64,000 bases of DNA from Crossiella sp. SN42 (GCF_023897065.1 NZ_JAMHIV010000001.1:558001-622000), one strand, 5' to 3'; positions 22,920 through 32,379 are shown, counted from the first letter of the stretch. The notes: generated by a model not told the origin, from the letters alone. Numbers and translations are program-made.

Positions 22920-25900
22920 ATGACCGAACAGCCCGGTCGACCAGATACTGAACCGACCTTGCTCCCGACACCATCGCTAGCTCCGGGAGAGTTCGAGGAC
23001 TTCACTGAGCGGCTGCTGAGCGCTCACCGATTCTGTGTCGATTCCGTCCGGAAGGTCATCCAGGTCGATCGGTGGGGGCGGCGCGGCGACAAGCAGGACG
23101 GGATCGACTTCGCTGGGGCGTTCAGTGACGGTGCCACTGCGGCCTGGCAATGCAAGCGGTACTGGAACCTTACTCCGGCACAGGTGCGTGACGCCGTCGC
23201 GGAGTGTGCTTACGTGGCGCACGAGTACTACCTGGTGTGCTCTGGCGAGGCTTCCAGCCCAGCCAGGGCCGAGATTGCCAAGTACCCAGGCTGGAATCTA
23301 TTGGATCGGCGTGGCTTGGGACGTCTGCTAGCCGACCTTCCATTACACAAGCGCCGCGATGTCTTGGACGAGACGTGGGGGAAGACGGAACGGAAGCGAC
23401 TTTTAGGGGTGCCCGGTGAGGACGCGTTCTGGAGCCTCTCGACATTCGTTGAGGATCGGGTCAATCCGGAGACGGTACTCAACGACTGCGGGCCTCACGT
23501 TGGCAGGCAGGCGGAGTTGCGTGAACTTGGGAGCGCACTGGACCGGACTGGTCTACATCCAGTCGTAGTGCTGATCAGCGGCCCTGGAGGGAGAGGCAAG
23601 ACCCGACTGCTTATCGAGGCTCTGGAAGCGTTCCAAGTGAACCATAGGGAAGTGCCAGTTCTTCTCTCCTCGCCAGGTGCGTACCTCGACGGTGCCGCCT
23701 TGGGCGAGCTGCCTCAAGTTCCGGCGGTGGTGGTCGTTGATGATGCGCACCGGGATCCAGAGGCTCTCACCCCGCTGTTGACCTACGTCCGGAACGTCCC
23801 GGGCACGCAACTAGTGCTCACCTCTCGACCGAATGGTGTCAGAGCCCTCCATGCCCAGATTGCGACTGCCCGATTCTCCGTCGGCCAGGTGCATGAAATT
23901 GTTGTCAACGAGCTGACGAAGCGCGATGCGAAGGAACTTGTCGAATCGCTGACCACTGGACTCGAGCTGCCGTGGGCTGCTCGGCAGTACTTCGCGGATC
24001 AGGCGGTTCATAGCCCGTACGTAGCGGTTGTGGCGGCCAACCTAATCCGCCGTGGCGAGCTGACTGGGCCGTTGGCCGTCGACATCGGTCTTCGCGAGCA
24101 AGTCCTCGCCCGCTACCAGGAGCTGGCTTTGGACGGTGTGGACAACCCCGCCCGCCGTCTCTTGGCTGTCTATGCTGCACTCGGTTCGGTCTCCGACGAT
24201 GATCCTGGCCTACTTGCCGAGATCGCATCATTCTGCAAGCTCGACCTGGCAACAATGCTCAGACTGGTCGAGCAACTACGCGGACGCGGCGTCCTGGTCA
24301 CCCGACAAACAGGAACACAGGTCACACCGGACGTGCTCGCCGACGATATCCTCGAACGTGAATCGGCTGTCGGCCAACACGATACCGGCTTCACACGACA
24401 ACTGTGGCTAGCGTTCGGTGCCCGGTACTCGGGTCGGCTCATTACCGAACTCGCCGAACTGGATTGGCGCCTAGGTCATCGCGCTGGACCTGCAGTGTTC
24501 GCCAGCGTGTGGGACAGCGTGCGCACCGCGATAGGGCAAGCCGACTTGGACGGAGCCACGCAGGCGCTGGACGGGATCATTGGATTAACAACTACACAGC
24601 CACACTTGCTCATCAATTTGCTTGAGGACGTGCGAGCTCGAGCGGACGCTGAGGGCAGCAACCATGCTGCGGCAGAACGTGCCCGGTACAGGCTCGCCGA
24701 ACTGTATGGGCGGTGCGCCACCAGCCGCCCAGACCTCCTCGAAACGAGCCTTGACGCTCTCTGGGCACTGCGGCGCTCAGATCAGAGACCAGTAAATCGC
24801 CACGCCTTCCACCCTGAACGGGTTTTCCTCGACGAGCTCGCCAATATCGGAAATCTGCAGGAAGATTCTTTCCCAGCTCGTATCGTGGACCGGGTCGAGA
24901 CGTGGCTGTCTCAACCCGCGACGAACCGGGACATCGATACGCCGTTGTTTGCACTCAATTCGTTGCTATCGAAGGATGGCCACCGGACAATTCAAAGTTC
25001 CCAACTCACCTTGAACTTTCACCTCTACAACGTCAATCCATCGTGGGCGCGGCCGATACGTGACCGCATCCGCAGGATACTGCACCGCGAGGCGGCGGGA
25101 ACTGACCTGCGTAGAGCAGGCGCTGCGGTCCGGCTTCTCGGAGAGGCGATCCGCCCGCCGAAGGGTGGCTTTGGCTACGATCCCTCCGACAACGAAATAT
25201 TAGCTTGGGAAGATGATGATCTAGCTACAATCGCCACCTTTGCGGACGTCGCCTTGTCCACCGGAAGCCCAGTGATCCGCAGGCTGATTCACCTGAATTT
25301 AGTGTGGACAGCCGACCACGCCCTGTCCTTACCTCTGCGCCATGCTGCTCTTGTTTTAGTCACCCGATTGAACGGATTCGGTGACGACCTTGCCGAACTC
25401 GTTATGGGCAATGGCTACTCGAGCAGCACACTTAGGACAGATCCTGTTCCTACAGTTGAGGAGCTGCGTGATGCGGAGTTGGCCCGCACTGAGCAGGAGG
25501 CCAACTTGGACGAAAGTCAACGCCAAGAACTCAGGATGCGGAATATTCAACATCGGATAGCCCTCAAGCGGGCCGAGACTGCCGCGCTGACCTCCCAGGC
25601 GGCCGACTTACTTACCGAGGCCGGTGGGCCCAGCAAGCTTGTGCGTGAACTTGACGATGCACTTCGGCAACTCGAACTGGCGGACCCCGCCCGCACCGCC
25701 CCGCCGCTGCTGCTGCGCAGTTTCTCCGGGGCTCGGCCGGACCTTACAGGCAGCCTCGTGCGCGAGGTAACCGCACATGCCCCCGGACCGCTCGACCAGC
25801 AACTGCCTCGACTTCTAGTCCAGTGGGCACAGCAGAGCGAGGATCTCTTCCTTCGCTGGCTCGAAGGTTTTGACAGTTTTCGGCACGGTGCGAAAAAGGC

Positions 25901-26831
25901 CGTGGCGGAGGCGTACGATATCGCAGGCTGGGCCAACCGGACAGGAGTATGGCGCGAGGTCTATCAGATGGGAATGAGCGACCCGGATCCTGAACTGAGA
26001 GACCGTTTCTTGCTCGGCACCCATCCGTTGCTGGTCGCAGACCCCGCTTCGGTCGCGACCAGACTCCTGGATGCCGGAATAACCGCGCGAAGCACTCAGC
26101 GGTTACTGGAGCGTGCCAGCGACTACGATGGAGCGGTATGGGGTCGCAATCTCGACCAGGCTGGCGCGGAAGCTATCTTGATCCTCATCGATCACTGCGG
26201 ATTTTCGGACTACGCCATGCTGGAGATAGTTGGAGGTATTGCCAGGACGCACCCTGTACTTATCCTCGACTCGCTGGCCGCATGGTCCGACGCGGGGCAC
26301 ACCATGCCATATTCCGCCGAAGGCATCGCGGTCGCCTTCGATCAGCACGCTGACGTCATGGCGTCCTGGTTGGCCAGAGCTGCCACCCAGTGCCCTATCA
26401 GAGCCGCTGCCGTTGCTGGCGTAGTGATGTGCCAGGGCATGACCACCAACCAGGCTCGACATCTCGCGACTGTGGCTGACGCCCTCGACTCTAAGAAGCT
26501 GATCGCCCTGACCACCGCACTCAACCCGCTAGACATCTGGCCCTTGCACCACCCCGACCTGGCGCGTCACATCATCCGCATCGCACGGATAGCAGACTCA
26601 GCCACAACCGAAACCGTTCGCCAGCAGATAGCCACTGCCATGCGTCCATCTCAGTGGAGCTGGATTGGTAGCGTTTCCAACGAACTCAACCGGGTACGAA
26701 TGGTCGCCACTGAAGCTCTAACAAACGACCAAGACGGCGAGCTTCACATTCACATTCAGGAAACCCTAGATTGGATAGACGCCGAGATAAGTCGTCTTAC
26801 CGCTCGCCAGGAAGAGCTGGATAATGGGTAG
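22920..26831 (+). CDS. Mrr-like nuclease / STAND ATPase with long helical C-terminus, putative antiphage defence protein
   Basis: A 1303-residue protein. The N-terminal domain (about 20-150) looks like an Mrr-type PD-(D/E)xK restriction nuclease: FEDFTERLLSAH, then DGIDFAG with D60/D63 and WQCKRYW with Q77/K79. A P-loop NTPase follows, with Walker A GPGGRGKT at 221-228, Walker B VVVVDDAH at 270-277 and a TSRP sensor at 301-304. The remaining 800 or so residues are helical-repeat-like without catalytic motifs. Nuclease-STAND-repeat order is that of Avs-type antiviral STAND proteins, where the repeats sense a phage protein and activate the nuclease. The gene has low G+C (lines near 50%) and several TTA codons, unlike its neighbours. 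The ATG at 22920 is chosen because homology starts soon after. Confidence 0.85.
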   Translation: MTEQPGRPDTEPTLLPTPSLAPGEFEDFTERLLSAHRFCVDSVRKVIQVDRWGRRGDKQDGIDFAGAFSDGATAAWQCKRYWNLTPAQVRDAVAECAYVAHEYYLVCSGEASSPARAEIAKYPGWNLLDRRGLGRLLADLPLHKRRDVLDETWGKTERKRLLGVPGEDAFWSLSTFVEDRVNPETVLNDCGPHVGRQAELRELGSALDRTGLHPVVVLISGPGGRGKTRLLIEALEAFQVNHREVPVLLSSPGAYLDGAALGELPQVPAVVVVDDAHRDPEALTPLLTYVRNVPGTQLVLTSRPNGVRALHAQIATARFSVGQVHEIVVNELTKRDAKELVESLTTGLELPWAARQYFADQAVHSPYVAVVAANLIRRGELTGPLAVDIGLREQVLARYQELALDGVDNPARRLLAVYAALGSVSDDDPGLLAEIASFCKLDLATMLRLVEQLRGRGVLVTRQTGTQVTPDVLADDILERESAVGQHDTGFTRQLWLAFGARYSGRLITELAELDWRLGHRAGPAVFASVWDSVRTAIGQADLDGATQALDGIIGLTTTQPHLLINLLEDVRARADAEGSNHAAAERARYRLAELYGRCATSRPDLLETSLDALWALRRSDQRPVNRHAFHPERVFLDELANIGNLQEDSFPARIVDRVETWLSQPATNRDIDTPLFALNSLLSKDGHRTIQSSQLTLNFHLYNVNPSWARPIRDRIRRILHREAAGTDLRRAGAAVRLLGEAIRPPKGGFGYDPSDNEILAWEDDDLATIATFADVALSTGSPVIRRLIHLNLVWTADHALSLPLRHAALVLVTRLNGFGDDLAELVMGNGYSSSTLRTDPVPTVEELRDAELARTEQEANLDESQRQELRMRNIQHRIALKRAETAALTSQAADLLTEAGGPSKLVRELDDALRQLELADPARTAPPLLLRSFSGARPDLTGSLVREVTAHAPGPLDQQLPRLLVQWAQQSEDLFLRWLEGFDSFRHGAKKAVAEAYDIAGWANRTGVWREVYQMGMSDPDPELRDRFLLGTHPLLVADPASVATRLLDAGITARSTQRLLERASDYDGAVWGRNLDQAGAEAILILIDHCGFSDYAMLEIVGGIARTHPVLILDSLAAWSDAGHTMPYSAEGIAVAFDQHADVMASWLARAATQCPIRAAAVAGVVMCQGMTTNQARHLATVADALDSKKLIALTTALNPLDIWPLHHPDLARHIIRIARIADSATTETVRQQIATAMRPSQWSWIGSVSNELNRVRMVATEALTNDQDGELHIHIQETLDWIDAEISRLTARQEELDNG

Positions 26832-26922
26832 AAGTGCACACCGTTAGTCAAACACGGTCAGACACGCTCCTTGAAACAACACACCATCGCGACAGGATCC
26901 GGAGCACTATTCGGCGAACCGC

Positions 26923-26942
26923 ACTGACGCTGCATTGTCAGT
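26923..26942. terminator. inverted repeat after the STAND gene, possible terminator
   Basis: ACTGAC-N8-GTCAGT lies about 90 bases downstream of the STAND stop, in the 184-base convergent gap before the lactonase gene. It could form a small hairpin but lacks a following T-run, so a termination role is only tentative. Confidence 0.25.
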
Positions 26943-27015
26943 AGTGACACGACAAGGTGCGAACCGGGTGCCTATTCTGGGGCAATTTGGCGGCAGCGGC
27001 CGATCTCGATGACTA

Positions 27016-27885
27016 CTACAACGGGCAGCCGCGCCCCGGCCACCCCGCCCCCGGCACCGCCACCGAGGTGGTCAGCACCTGGCCGGTCCGAGGCCCGCCG
27101 AACGGATTCTCCGGGTTCCACCGCGCCGCCATCACGAACAGCGTCCGCCCATCCGCCCCACCCAGCGCGCACGCGAACGGATTGCGGTCCAGCTCGATCG
27201 TCCGCACCACCTCGCCGCCCTCGCGGACCAGGGCGCAGTCGTGGTCGGTGAGCGAGGTCCAGATCGCGCCGTCGGCGTCCATGGTGATGCCGTCCGGGCC
27301 GACGCCCTCGGCCCAGGTCCTGCGGTTGGTCAGGGTGCCGGTTTCGGTGATGTCGAAGGCGGTGAGCCGGCCGGCGAAGGACTCGGCGATGACCAGGGTC
27401 GAGTTGTCCTGGCTGACCACCATGCCGTTGCCGAACTCGATGCCCTCGGCCACCTGCCGCACCACGCCGTCCGGGGTGACCAGGGCGATCACGCCGGGGA
27501 CGAACTCCGCTTTCCCCTCCAGGAAGCCGAGGAAGTCGAAGTCGCTGCCGTTGACGTAGGTGTTGCCGCGGCCGTCCACCACCAGCTCGTTCCAGCCCGC
27601 GGCCAGTGGGCGCAGGTCGGCGTGGGTGACCAGCGAGCCGTCGGGTTCCCGGCGCTGCAACAGGCCCTGGTAGGCCTCGGCGCGTGGCACGATCAGCAGC
27701 CGGCCGTCCGGGAGCCAGTCGATGGAGTGCGGCACGATCTCCGGGTCGTGCAGCACCACCTCGGCCCGGCCGTCCGGGTCCACCGCGACGATCTCGTCCG
27801 CGCCCCAGTGGCAGAACCACAGCCTGCCCTGGTGCCAGCGCGGCGACTCCCCCACCGCGAGCCCGTCCAGCAACACCCTCGTCAT
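27016..27885 (-). CDS. SMP-30/gluconolactonase family protein
   Basis: A 289-residue six-bladed beta-propeller of the SMP-30/gluconolactonase/LRE family, which hydrolyses sugar lactones or related esters using a divalent metal. The first metal ligand is the Glu of VGESPRWHQG (residue 12). Later signature pieces are GWNELVVDGRGNTYVNG, FGNGMVVSQDNSTLVI and VGPDGITMDADGAIWTS, where the ligand Asn and Asp residues lie. No signal peptide is seen, so it is probably cytoplasmic. The ATG at 27885 follows GAGGGAGG, while the longer frame to 28002 has no homology. It is divergent from the HTH protein at 28023. Confidence 0.9.
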   Translation of the reverse strand: MTRVLLDGLAVGESPRWHQGRLWFCHWGADEIVAVDPDGRAEVVLHDPEIVPHSIDWLPDGRLLIVPRAEAYQGLLQRREPDGSLVTHADLRPLAAGWNELVVDGRGNTYVNGSDFDFLGFLEGKAEFVPGVIALVTPDGVVRQVAEGIEFGNGMVVSQDNSTLVIAESFAGRLTAFDITETGTLTNRRTWAEGVGPDGITMDADGAIWTSLTDHDCALVREGGEVVRTIELDRNPFACALGGADGRTLFVMAARWNPENPFGGPRTGQVLTTSVAVPGAGWPGRGCPL

Positions 27886-28022
27886 GGGACCTCCCTCGTC
27901 CTGGCTTCGCCCCCTACACGAACGGCGAGCCGCCGGATCGACGCAAAACCGCCAACCAGTCCGGTCACCCCCTGATCCTGCCGCACACTGGCCGGGGGCC
28001 ACCCGAACCTGAGGAATGCGGC

Positions 28023-28907
28023 ATGTCTGTCTTCAGTGACGCCCTGCGCGCCGCGATCGACGCCCGTGGCCTGACCCTGGAACGCCTCCGCCACCACCTC
28101 CGGCTACAGGATGTGCGGGTCAGCGTGGCCACCCTGAGCTACTGGCAGCGTGGCGCCTGCCGGCCGGAACGACCGGACTCGCTACGCGCGGTGCTCGTGC
28201 TGGAGGACATCCTCGGCCTGCCGCGTGGTCAGCTGATCACCCTGCTGGGGCCGCGCCGACCGCGCGGGCGGTGGCTGGACCACGTGCCAGGTTCGCTGCC
28301 GCTGGAACGGGTCTGCCCGGTGCACGCGGGGGTGCGCAGGCTGCTGGCGCGGATCCAGGACCGCGCCGACGGCGGGCTGGGGCTGCTGAGCCACCACGAC
28401 CGGATCGTGCTCGGCCCCGACCGGGAGGAGCTGGCCATCCAGGGGCAGGTGGTGCTGGTGGCGCGGCGGGACGGGGTGGACCGGCACATCGCGGTCTACC
28501 ACAGCGAGGCGCCGGTGCTGCCGGACATCCGGCTGGCCCGGCAGTGCCGGATCGGGCGGGTGCGCGAGGACCGGGCGAACGGGCTCACCGCGGTCGAGCT
28601 GATCTTCGAGCGCAAGCTGGCCGCCGGGGAGACCTACGTGCTGGAGTACGAGCTGGCCTACAGCGCGGGCGGGCCGAAACCCACCGACTACCACCGGGGT
28701 GTGCGCTTCCCGATCCGCAGCTACCTGTTGCAGATCCAGTTCGACCCGGCCGCGCTGCCCGCCCGCTGCTTCCGGATCTGGCAGCCCGACATCGGCACCC
28801 CGTGGACGGACCTGGCCGAGCTGCCGCTGACCCGGTGGGGCGCCACGCACCTGGTGCAGGCCGACGCGCCACCGGGCTGTCACGGCATCCGCTGGGAATG
28901 GGAGTGA
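28023..28907 (+). CDS. helix-turn-helix (XRE-like) protein with unknown C-terminal domain
   Basis: A 294-residue protein. The N-terminal 75 residues contain a helix-turn-helix (FSDALRAAIDARGLTLERLR, VATLSYWQRGACRPERP) like those of XRE regulators. The C-terminal 200 residues are beta-rich (IQGQVVLVARRDGVDRHIAV, YVLEYELAYSAGG, SYLLQIQFDPAALPARCF) and I do not recognise them. Similar proteins are common in actinomycetes as hypothetical regulators. GAGGA lies before the ATG. It is divergent from the lactonase and followed closely by the convergent M23 peptidase gene. Confidence 0.78.
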   Translation: MSVFSDALRAAIDARGLTLERLRHHLRLQDVRVSVATLSYWQRGACRPERPDSLRAVLVLEDILGLPRGQLITLLGPRRPRGRWLDHVPGSLPLERVCPVHAGVRRLLARIQDRADGGLGLLSHHDRIVLGPDREELAIQGQVVLVARRDGVDRHIAVYHSEAPVLPDIRLARQCRIGRVREDRANGLTAVELIFERKLAAGETYVLEYELAYSAGGPKPTDYHRGVRFPIRSYLLQIQFDPAALPARCFRIWQPDIGTPWTDLAELPLTRWGATHLVQADAPPGCHGIRWEWE

Positions 28908-28912
28908 ACGGC

Positions 28913-29827
28913 TCAGCCGGGGTCGTCGGGGCCGTAGTTGGTCAGCTGCTGCCCGACGTTGCGCCGCACCGTCTGGTGGGTGGCGTAGCCGCTGTAGGCG
29001 CGGCTGCCCTCGCGGAAGGTCCAGCCGCCGATGGTGAGGCCGTTGAGCGCGGTCCACGCGGTGCCCTTCTTCACCGCGTAGTGCACGTGGTTGCTGCCGG
29101 CCGAGCCGCCGCAGGGGATGCGGGTGCTGGTCAGGCCGAGGTAGTCGCCGAGCTTGATCGGCGCGCCGTCGGGCTTGATCTCATCGAGCAGGTGGTAGTA
29201 CTCGGTGGTCCAGCCGTTGTCGTGGATGATCCGGATGTGCCCGCCGTTGCGGCACATCCAGTACGCCCGGCCGCTCTGCCCGGCCAGCACCCGCCGGTCG
29301 CCGCCGTTGAGGTCCACCGAGCTCCACGGCCGCGGCTGGCCGCTCCAGCCGTGCGGGCCGCCGATCATCGTCCAGGAGACCCCGGTCGGGTAGGGCAGGG
29401 CGAGGCCGGTGGGCGCGGCGGCGTTGCGCGCGTTGGCCGCGAAGGTCTCCTTCTCCCCCAGCGACAGCACGGACTCCGGGGCGCGGGCGGCCAGGGCGGC
29501 GAACCCGGCTCCGGTGTCGAGTGCGATCTGCCAGCCGTTGCCGGTGCGGCGACCCAGGAACAGCCAGGCGTCCGGGGCGGCCCCGTGCACCGGGGGCGCG
29601 GTGAGCACCCCGGAGCCGAACACCCAGTCGCCGTCACGCCGCCGCACGTCGACCTCGACCGTGCGGCCCTGGGCGGCCAGTCCGGTCGCGGTGGTGGCCC
29701 GTTCGGTCAGCATCGCCTCTGCCACCGCGGGTTCGGCCGCGGCGGCGGGTTCGGCGGCCGCGGGCGGGGTCAGGCCCACCGCGAGCAGTGCCGCCAAGGC
29801 GGCCGCCGTCCTGCGCAGTCTTGCCAT
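28913..29827 (-). CDS. secreted M23 family (LasA-like) peptidase
   Basis: A 304-residue exported protein. A Sec signal peptide occupies about residues 1-28 (RRTAAALAALLAVGLTPPAA). The catalytic domain starts near 150 with GGPHGWSGQPRPWSSVDL, which holds the first zinc His and the Asp, and ends with the HxH motif in SNHVHYAVKKG. A YHLL segment lies between. LasA/M23 enzymes cleave glycine-rich or cell-wall peptide bonds outside the cell. The ATG at 29827 starts the signal peptide; the in-frame ATG at 29851 would add a short hydrophilic extension. A structural role without activity is possible but the ligands look intact. Confidence 0.85.
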   Translation of the reverse strand: MARLRRTAAALAALLAVGLTPPAAAEPAAAAEPAVAEAMLTERATTATGLAAQGRTVEVDVRRRDGDWVFGSGVLTAPPVHGAAPDAWLFLGRRTGNGWQIALDTGAGFAALAARAPESVLSLGEKETFAANARNAAAPTGLALPYPTGVSWTMIGGPHGWSGQPRPWSSVDLNGGDRRVLAGQSGRAYWMCRNGGHIRIIHDNGWTTEYYHLLDEIKPDGAPIKLGDYLGLTSTRIPCGGSAGSNHVHYAVKKGTAWTALNGLTIGGWTFREGSRAYSGYATHQTVRRNVGQQLTNYGPDDPG

Positions 29828-29995
29828 CGTTGTCGTCCTCTCGAACCACAAGCAGGGAATGGTCCGAGCCCAGGCTCACCAGCGGCGGCGCGGCCCGTCA
29901 ACGACAGCGGTCAGTTCCCTGGAGACCGCGGCCAAAGCTCTGAACGCGGCGGCGGATCCGCCCTGCTCACCACGATTCCCTGGCCGTGGGGCCGG

Positions 29996-31156
29996 TCAAG
30001 ACTCTGATGGTTCACCCCGCAGTCCGGACCGCAGGCCGTCCCACAGCGCCCGCTTGACCTCGCTCAGGTCCTGCCCGGCCGCGACCTCCTCGACCACGCG
30101 GTTGAGCGACTCCCACAGCACGCCGGTCTCCTCGTAGCCGATGAACCCGATGCCGTTGTCCAGCCTGTGGAAGGCCGCGCCGTAGGCCTGCCCGAGCCCG
30201 GTCAGCCGGTCCGGCCCGGCCTGACCAGCCAGTGCGGCCAGCAGCGCCTCCCTGGTGGACCGGTACTGGGCCAGGCAGCGCTGGTAGGTGTACTGGTCGA
30301 GCTCGGCTCGGCCTTCCCAGTCCCGCAACGGGTTGTCCCGGTTGGCCGCGAACCACTCCGGCGACATGGCCCGGCCGATGCGCAGGTCGACCCCGTGGCG
30401 CACCTCGTTCTGCCAGGCCGATTCCACGGCCTCGGCGTAGTCGATCGGCACCCGGTCCAGGGACAGCCATTCCAGCGCGGGCAGCTCGCCGGGCAACAGG
30501 CGGTCGGCCGCGGTCGGCCCGGACAGGTCGGTGATGGTCAGGCGGCGCAGCGAACGCAGCCGGTTCAGGCTCGCCGGGTGCACCAGCCTGCCCAGGTCGC
30601 CGACCAGCACCAGGCTGGTGAGCAACGGAAACCGGGTGACCAGCCGGGCGCAGTCCAGCTCCTCGATCTCCCCGGCGGTCAGCTCCCGCACCAGCGGGTC
30701 GGGCTCGCCGTCGAGCATCGGCGCCAGCTCCTCGGCCAGGCAGTTGACCCAGCTGTCCTGGTAGGGCCAGTGCGCGCCGTGCCTGCGCCGCCCCAGGTCC
30801 AGCCCGAGTGTCCACATAGGACTCTCGTTGACCACCGGACCGGCTGGCAGCACCTCGGCCGAGCCGATCACCTTGTGGCTGCGCGGCAGCACCCACGGCA
30901 GCCGGCTGTGCACCAGCTGCCGCGCCCCCAGCGGCGGCGACGGCGTCATGGTGGCCGGCTTGAGCTCCGGTCCCAGGTCGGCCACTGAGAACGGCTCCGG
31001 ACCGGACCAGTCCAGCTCCAGGACGGCGACGGTCCGGGTGGCCCGCTCCACCCGGGTGATCTGGGCCGCGGTCCACTCGCCGAGGTGCTCGGAGTAGGCC
31101 GCCACCACGTCCCCGCGCGCGATCGGCCGCGGCGGCCGATCCTCCGTGCTGCTCAT
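29996..31156 (-). CDS. hypothetical protein with Tudor-like N-terminus and leucine-rich repeats
   Basis: A 386-residue soluble protein of unknown function. The first 60 residues (RGDVVAAYSEHLGEWTAAQI, VAVLELDWSGPEP) look like a small SH3/Tudor-type barrel. Residues about 180-260 contain short leucine-rich repeats (FPLLTSLVLVGDLGRLVHP, LRSLRRLTITDLSG, LPALEWLSLDRVPI). A helical C-terminus follows (TREALLAALAGQAG). The combination suggests protein binding. The ATG at 31156 is used, since the frame upstream is only an antisense of the YbaK gene. Divergent from YbaK by 126 bases. Confidence 0.7.
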   Translation of the reverse strand: MSSTEDRPPRPIARGDVVAAYSEHLGEWTAAQITRVERATRTVAVLELDWSGPEPFSVADLGPELKPATMTPSPPLGARQLVHSRLPWVLPRSHKVIGSAEVLPAGPVVNESPMWTLGLDLGRRRHGAHWPYQDSWVNCLAEELAPMLDGEPDPLVRELTAGEIEELDCARLVTRFPLLTSLVLVGDLGRLVHPASLNRLRSLRRLTITDLSGPTAADRLLPGELPALEWLSLDRVPIDYAEAVESAWQNEVRHGVDLRIGRAMSPEWFAANRDNPLRDWEGRAELDQYTYQRCLAQYRSTREALLAALAGQAGPDRLTGLGQAYGAAFHRLDNGIGFIGYEETGVLWESLNRVVEEVAAGQDLSEVKRALWDGLRSGLRGEPSES

Positions 31157-31282
31157 CGCCCAGACCCTAAGAACACCGCCTGACACTCGGCTAACGCGCG
31201 CTCCACAGTGGATCCGGCGAAACTCGGTTCCGCCGGCCGGCCGGGCGACACTAACCTCCGCGGCGAAGAGGAAGGGGTTGCC

Positions 31283-31753
31283 ATGCAGGAGGCCGTGCGC
31301 AGGGTGGAGACCGCGTTGAGCGTGCTGGCGCGGGAGATCAAGATCGTCACCCTGACCGAGGACGTGCCCACCGCCGCGGCCGCCGCGGCACTGGTCGGCT
31401 GCCCGGTGGGGGCGGTGGCCAACAGCCTGGTCTTCACCGGCGAGCAGGGCCCGGTGCTGATCGTCAGCAGCGGCGCGAACCGGGTCGACCTGCGCAAGGC
31501 CGCCGCGGAGCTCGGCGTGCCCAAGCTCAAGCGGGCCGATCCCGAGGTGGTGCTGGCGGCCACCGGTCAGCCGGTGGGCGGGGTCGCCCCGATCGGCCAT
31601 CCCGCCCCGCTGCCCACGCTGATCGACGCCTCACTGGCCGGCTATCCGGAGCTGTGGGCCGGTGGCGGGGCCAGGCACACCCTGTTCGCCACCACCTTCA
31701 CCGAACTGGTGCAGCTGACCGGCGGCACACCGGCGGACGTCCGGCAGCAGTAG
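31283..31753 (+). CDS. YbaK/EbsC-type aminoacyl-tRNA deacylase family protein
   Basis: A 156-residue protein of the YbaK/ProX editing-domain family, which hydrolyses mischarged aminoacyl-tRNA. Visible elements are VPTAAAAAALVGCPVGAVAN, the SGANRVDLRKAAAELG helix and GQPVGGVAPIGHPAPLP, the usual substrate-pocket loop. Length is standard. The ATG at 31283 has GAGGAAGGGG just upstream. It is convergent with the following gene, with eight bases between the stops. Exact tRNA specificity cannot be read. Confidence 0.9.
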   Translation: MQEAVRRVETALSVLAREIKIVTLTEDVPTAAAAAALVGCPVGAVANSLVFTGEQGPVLIVSSGANRVDLRKAAAELGVPKLKRADPEVVLAATGQPVGGVAPIGHPAPLPTLIDASLAGYPELWAGGGARHTLFATTFTELVQLTGGTPADVRQQ

Positions 31754-31761
31754 ACGCGCGG

Positions 31762-32379
31762 TCAGATCCGCTGGGCCAGCAGCGGCACCCCGGGACCGGA
31801 CAGCTCGTCGAGCGCGTGCCCCCGCCCGGACACGGCCATCAGCAGCGCCTCCCCCGGCCCGCGCACCTCGGGCCCGGACCCCCGGGTGAAGTCGAGATCG
31901 GCGGCCACCAGGCGAAGACCGCGGACCCGGCGGAAGGCGCCCAGCGGCGGCGCCAGCAGCGCGAGCCGCAGCGCGGTGCGCAGCCGCTCGGCCGGGATCT
32001 CGCGGGGCAGGCCGAGCGGACGGCGGATGTCCTGCTGGTGGACCAGCCCGTCCACCAGCGCGATCATGCCGCCGAAGGCCGCGGTCAGCCCACGCGGCCG
32101 CCGGTGCGTGCGCAGCAGGCCGACCAGCTCCGCGGGGCTCCTGGCCGCGTACTCGGTCACGCCGAGCTGGTTGGTCCGGGCCAGGGAGAACCCGCCGCGG
32201 GCCAGCCGCCGGAAGGAGCCCGCGATACCGGCGTCGTCGTAGCTGATCACGTGCGCGACCAGCTCGCGCGTGGTCCAGCCGGAGCACAGGGTCTGCGCGG
32301 CCCACTGCTCGGCGGTCAGGGTGTCCAGGAAGTCGGCGAACTCGGCGCGTTCCTGGATCGCCAGCGTCATCACCGTCAT
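31762..32379 (-). CDS. maleylpyruvate isomerase/DinB-family, mycothiol-dependent-type protein
   Basis: A 205-residue helical-bundle protein of the TIGR03083-like group. The metal-site pattern is visible in CSGWTTRELVAHVISYDD (first His) and GLVHQQDIRRPLG (the later HxxD segment). Members are annotated as mycothiol-dependent isomerases or transferases; the substrate here is unknown. It is divergent from the AraC regulator by 31 bases, which suggests regulation by that protein. Mycothiol use fits an actinomycete. Confidence 0.8.
   Translation of the reverse strand: MTVMTLAIQERAEFADFLDTLTAEQWAAQTLCSGWTTRELVAHVISYDDAGIAGSFRRLARGGFSLARTNQLGVTEYAARSPAELVGLLRTHRRPRGLTAAFGGMIALVDGLVHQQDIRRPLGLPREIPAERLRTALRLALLAPPLGAFRRVRGLRLVAADLDFTRGSGPEVRGPGEALLMAVSGRGHALDELSGPGVPLLAQRI

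Noticed and set aside
22920-26831. AVAST multi-gene type with companion genes
   Set aside because: The genes on both sides are a decayed frame and a lactonase; no companion peptidase or methyltransferase gene is adjacent, so only a single-gene system can be proposed.
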